A stretch of DNA of 7,875 nucleotides, taken from contig LSCC01000003.1 in the NCBI GenBank assembly GCA_001577215.1, positions 1 through 7,875 on the forward strand. The letters are read 5' to 3'. This document shows, piece by piece, positions 6,225-7,875 of this stretch (its first letter is position 1; each line of letters starts with the position of its first letter). Below the pieces are notes generated by a model. It searched no databases. It saw nothing but the letters and a program-made list of their open reading frames with translations, and was not told the origin of the DNA. Source of the stretch: Fidelibacterota bacterium TCS52 (GTDB lineage Bacteria; Fidelibacterota; Fidelibacteria; Fidelibacterales; Fidelibacteraceae). Made by a program: the position numbers and the translations under genes.

Positions 6225-7229
6225 ATGCTTAACGAATTCGAATTCAAAAAAATTGGTGAAAATGATAAATTAGTCAACCTTCATGATTACCAAAAAAAGA
6301 AAGTTAAAGAATTCGATAATTGGCTAACCGATTCAATAAATGAAAAGAAAATAAAATTATTTTACAGAGGTGTAGATGAAGGACATTTAAAGAATAGAGT
6401 TAAGAAATCTTTCAGAAAAGGAGGAGATAACGGAAAGATGCACTATATTTTTGAGTATGGAGAGAAAGCAAAATCATATTTAAAAGAAAACGTAAAAAAA
6501 CAAGCAGATACAAATCATTTTATAAATTTAATTCAAGATGTATCGAATGAAGTATTCAAGAATATTTTTTATAAGATTCGAGAAGTACTCACAATGAAAC
6601 GCAAAGATGTGGTGAAGAATTTTAAAAGTTCAAATCCTGCATTCAAAGACTATTTCTACAATAAAGAAAATCATCAAGATTTTTTGGCAAAGATTCAAAG
6701 GCTAAACGACTTTGAACAATTTAATGTCAGAAACTATTATTTGAGACTGTTACATACTATTGGAGAGATAGGAAATTATAATGAACTTTCTCCTTGTGTC
6801 TCTTTATCTACTGAATTGGAAGTAGCACAGGATTTTGCAGGTCAAAAGGGAATTGTATTATTTTATTGGCTACCAAATCCAATCGAGCGATTCGGAACAT
6901 CAATAGAAATTATTCATCAAAGCAGTGCCTTCATTGGTAAGAAAGGGTTACCAATTTATTTTAGTGATTATTTCCCTAATCAAAAAGAGTTTTGTTTAAC
7001 GGGAGCATTACTTCCTCATCAATTGATTGGATATCAAAAAAATGAAAATTTTGTTTTTAATTCTCATCTAATTAACTCAAATCAAGTATTTAACGAAGGT
7101 TTTGTTGAAGTCGGATTAGAAATTAATCAAGAAAAGTTTGAAGAATCAATAAAAAGAGATTCAGAATATGGAAAATTTTTAAAAGTTACAGGAAACTTTT
7201 TGTATCAAGATGTAAAAATAGAAAACTGA
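6225..7229 (+). CDS. ADP-ribosyltransferase-like protein (R / SxST / QxE), possible toxin or defence effector
   Basis: This 334-residue soluble protein has no signal peptide or membrane segment. It shows the three landmarks of an R-S-E class ADP-ribosyltransferase in order: F-Y-R-G-V (Arg48), V-S-L-S-T (192-196) followed by V-A-Q-D-F-A, and N-Q-K-E-F (Gln253-x-Glu255) followed by LTGALLPHQLIGY, like the hydrophobic strand after the catalytic Glu. Enzymes of this class transfer ADP-ribose from NAD to protein, nucleic acid or small targets. Residues 80-180 form a helical insert between the first two motifs; its role is unknown. The YRG start is also reminiscent of FRG-domain proteins, but the later SLST and QKE favour an ADP-ribosyltransferase. 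ATG 6225 has only A-rich DNA upstream and no Shine-Dalgarno, unlike its neighbours. Inverted repeats lie on both sides, with TGA 7227-7229 inside the right one. An effector role is inferred; no antitoxin gene is visible beside it. Confidence 0.6.
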   Translation: MLNEFEFKKIGENDKLVNLHDYQKKKVKEFDNWLTDSINEKKIKLFYRGVDEGHLKNRVKKSFRKGGDNGKMHYIFEYGEKAKSYLKENVKKQADTNHFINLIQDVSNEVFKNIFYKIREVLTMKRKDVVKNFKSSNPAFKDYFYNKENHQDFLAKIQRLNDFEQFNVRNYYLRLLHTIGEIGNYNELSPCVSLSTELEVAQDFAGQKGIVLFYWLPNPIERFGTSIEIIHQSSAFIGKKGLPIYFSDYFPNQKEFCLTGALLPHQLIGYQKNENFVFNSHLINSNQVFNEGFVEVGLEINQEKFEESIKRDSEYGKFLKVTGNFLYQDVKIEN

Positions 7230-7246
7230 CCACAACAACGTGTATG
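7225..7246. repeat. Right inverted repeat flanking the ADP-ribosyltransferase-like gene
   Basis: TGACCACAAC (7227-7236) is the perfect inverse of 6197-6206, with further matches outside it (GTGTATG). It includes the stop codon of the gene and runs into the hairpin at 7240-7284. Confidence 0.6.
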
Positions 7247-7284
7247 TGTTCATAACTAGCAAAAGCTTGCTACTTTACATATAC
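7240..7284. repeat. Bulged hairpin downstream of the ADP-ribosyltransferase-like gene
   Basis: The outer stem pairs GTGTATGT (7240-7247) with ACATATAC (7277-7284), with one G-T wobble. The inner stem pairs TAGCAA (7257-7262) with TTGCTA (7267-7272) around AAGC. The unpaired sides are unequal, 9 bases on the left and 4 on the right. There is no T-run after it, so it is not a classic terminator. Its shape, long with an asymmetric bulge and lying just after a gene, recalls the folded recombination sites of gene cassettes, but the RYYYAAC / GTTRRRY cores of integron attC sites are not found. Confidence 0.5.
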
Positions 7285-7437
7285 AAGACAATTAGCCCAA
7301 AAAGAACTTCCAAAAACGACTTTGCTAAAGGCTTGAAAGCAGGCGAGATCTTTAATTTTTTTAACCTTTTTTGAATATTTTTCTATTAAATATTTTCAAA
7401 TTAATAATTGGGTACTTTTAGTGTTTACTGAACATAT
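7285..7437. other. Intergenic stretch without a recognisable gene
   Basis: The sequence is very AT-rich with T-runs near 7355-7375. A short open frame (7298-7374, ending NFFNLF) has no ribosome binding site and no recognised similarity. It separates the convergent ADP-ribosyltransferase-like and foldase genes. Confidence 0.5.
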
Positions 7438-7464
7438 AAAAAAACGGGCTGAAACAGCCCGTTT
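7438..7464 (-). terminator. Intrinsic terminator of the minus-strand foldase gene
   Basis: There is a perfect 10-bp stem, AAACGGGCTG (7442-7451) with CAGCCCGTTT (7455-7464), around a three-base AAA loop. Read on the minus strand it is followed by a T-run (A-run 7438-7444 on the plus strand). It lies about 20 bases after the stop of the minus-strand gene, the expected position. On the plus strand the T-run is only three bases long, so it would end plus-strand transcription poorly. Confidence 0.9.
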
Positions 7465-7485
7465 AAATCTAAATTATCTTATTTT

Positions 7486-7875
7486 TTACAGATTGTAGAA
7501 ATTTTTTCTATTATCTACTATCTCTGCATTATCTTTTAAGTCTTTAAACCAATTATTTAGGTGTTTGTTCTCTTCCGTTTCTTGTTTTTTCTTAAGTAAA
7601 CTACTTTTTTTCTTCTCAAACTTATCCATATCCGGTTTAACTCTTTTGGTTACATAGGCTATATATGCTCCACCTTTATCATGGATAAGATCTGTATATT
7701 CATTCTCATTTTTGCTAACAATTGCTTTGTTTAAAGTCTCACTTTTACCGATCTCTTTCAAAGTTTTATTTATAGTAATATCTTTTGATGTAACGATCTG
7801 TAAATCGCTCTTTTTAGCTTCAGCAAAATAATTAATTTCCTCAAAGTTCTTAACAAACTCATTAGCCTGTTTATT
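7486..7875 (-). CDS. PpiD/SurA-like periplasmic folding factor, C-terminal part only
   Basis: The minus-strand frame is open from the window edge (7875) to TAA at 7486-7488, giving the last 129 residues; the true start lies outside the window. The pattern fits the C-terminus of PpiD/SurA-N-type peptidyl-prolyl isomerase-like proteins: an amphipathic helix (FVKNFEEINYFAEAKKSDLQ), then G-x-A-Y-I-A-Y-V-T-K-R-V-K-P, and a long charged helix (DKFEKKKSSLLKKKQETEEN) leading to W-F-K-D-L-K-D-N-A-E-I. Such proteins are anchored in the inner membrane and assist folding in the periplasm. The parvulin domain and membrane anchor would be upstream, unseen. This is probably the chromosomal edge of the accessory region. 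The match is by pattern only; a TTG at 7759-7761 is internal, not the start. Confidence 0.6.
   Translation of the reverse strand, partial: NKQANEFVKNFEEINYFAEAKKSDLQIVTSKDITINKTLKEIGKSETLNKAIVSKNENEYTDLIHDKGGAYIAYVTKRVKPDMDKFEKKKSSLLKKKQETEENKHLNNWFKDLKDNAEIVDNRKNFYNL

Noticed and set aside
6225..7229. FRG-domain protein as the identity of the 334-aa gene
   Set aside because: FYRG fits an FRG start, but the usual later FRG features (a Q-H-x-G-x-P-T-like motif) are missing, while SLST and QKE fit an ADP-ribosyltransferase in the right order.
5976..7284. Integron attC sites around the ADP-ribosyltransferase-like gene
   Set aside because: The hairpins are suggestive, but I found no properly placed RYYYAAC / GTTRRRY core pairs, and no integrase is in the window. 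Kept only as a structural resemblance.
7331..7362. Terminator for the ADP-ribosyltransferase-like gene
   Set aside because: GCTTGAAAGC forms only a 4-bp stem and the T-run begins about 15 bases later, too weak and too distant for an intrinsic terminator.
1..7875. CRISPR array, tRNA or rRNA gene
   Set aside because: No regularly spaced short repeats, no cloverleaf-like GC-rich segment and no conserved rRNA sequence were seen on either strand.

Overview
The window is strongly AT-rich throughout (about 30% G+C by eye). Most genes have good Shine-Dalgarno sequences. The only gene that looks like housekeeping is the partial one at the right edge, on the minus strand. It reads like the C-terminus of a PpiD/SurA-type periplasmic folding factor, which points to a low-G+C bacterium with an outer membrane. 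I cannot name the genus. The rest looks like accessory DNA: a broken ORF6N-type gene, a candidate anti-phage module, an ADP-ribosyltransferase-like gene, gene remnants, and several direct and inverted repeats.

Layout. Positions 1-785 hold a decayed ORF6N-domain gene (202-733, frameshifted at a run of six T) bracketed by two imperfect direct repeats of about 130 bp (1-131 and 649-785). Positions 786-956 hold no firm gene, only two tiny overlapping ORFs that run into the next start codon. At 957-1175 is a 72-residue two-CxxC zinc-ribbon-like protein. The dominant gene (1232-5413, about 1393 aa) fuses a DUF559/Vsr-like PD-(D/E)XK nuclease domain to a RecQ-family helicase core, followed by a long C-terminal region in place of the usual RecQ zinc/RQC/HRDC domains. 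Its stop codon overlaps the start of a 185-aa coiled-coil protein with a single C-terminal membrane anchor (5413-5970). Next come interleaved inverted repeats (5976-6025), a 21-codon remnant with a strong ribosome binding site (6122-6187), and a 334-aa protein with the R / S-x-S-T / Q-x-E signature of ADP-ribosyltransferases (6225-7229). That last gene sits between imperfect inverted repeats and is followed by a bulged hairpin. A strong terminator at 7438-7464 serves the minus-strand foldase gene.

How the genes may work together (inference). The nuclease-helicase and the tail-anchored coiled-coil protein are translationally coupled and very likely form one unit. A nucleic-acid-processing enzyme paired with a membrane-anchored coiled-coil partner is an arrangement expected of a phage-defence system, with the large protein sensing or processing DNA and the small one localising it or acting as membrane effector. 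The zinc-ribbon protein just upstream may be a small accessory member, or unrelated. The ADP-ribosyltransferase-like gene has no Shine-Dalgarno, its own flanking repeats and a different upstream context, so it looks like a separately acquired toxin or effector cassette. I do not recognise the nuclease-helicase plus coiled-coil pair as a named system, and it is the best candidate here for something undescribed.
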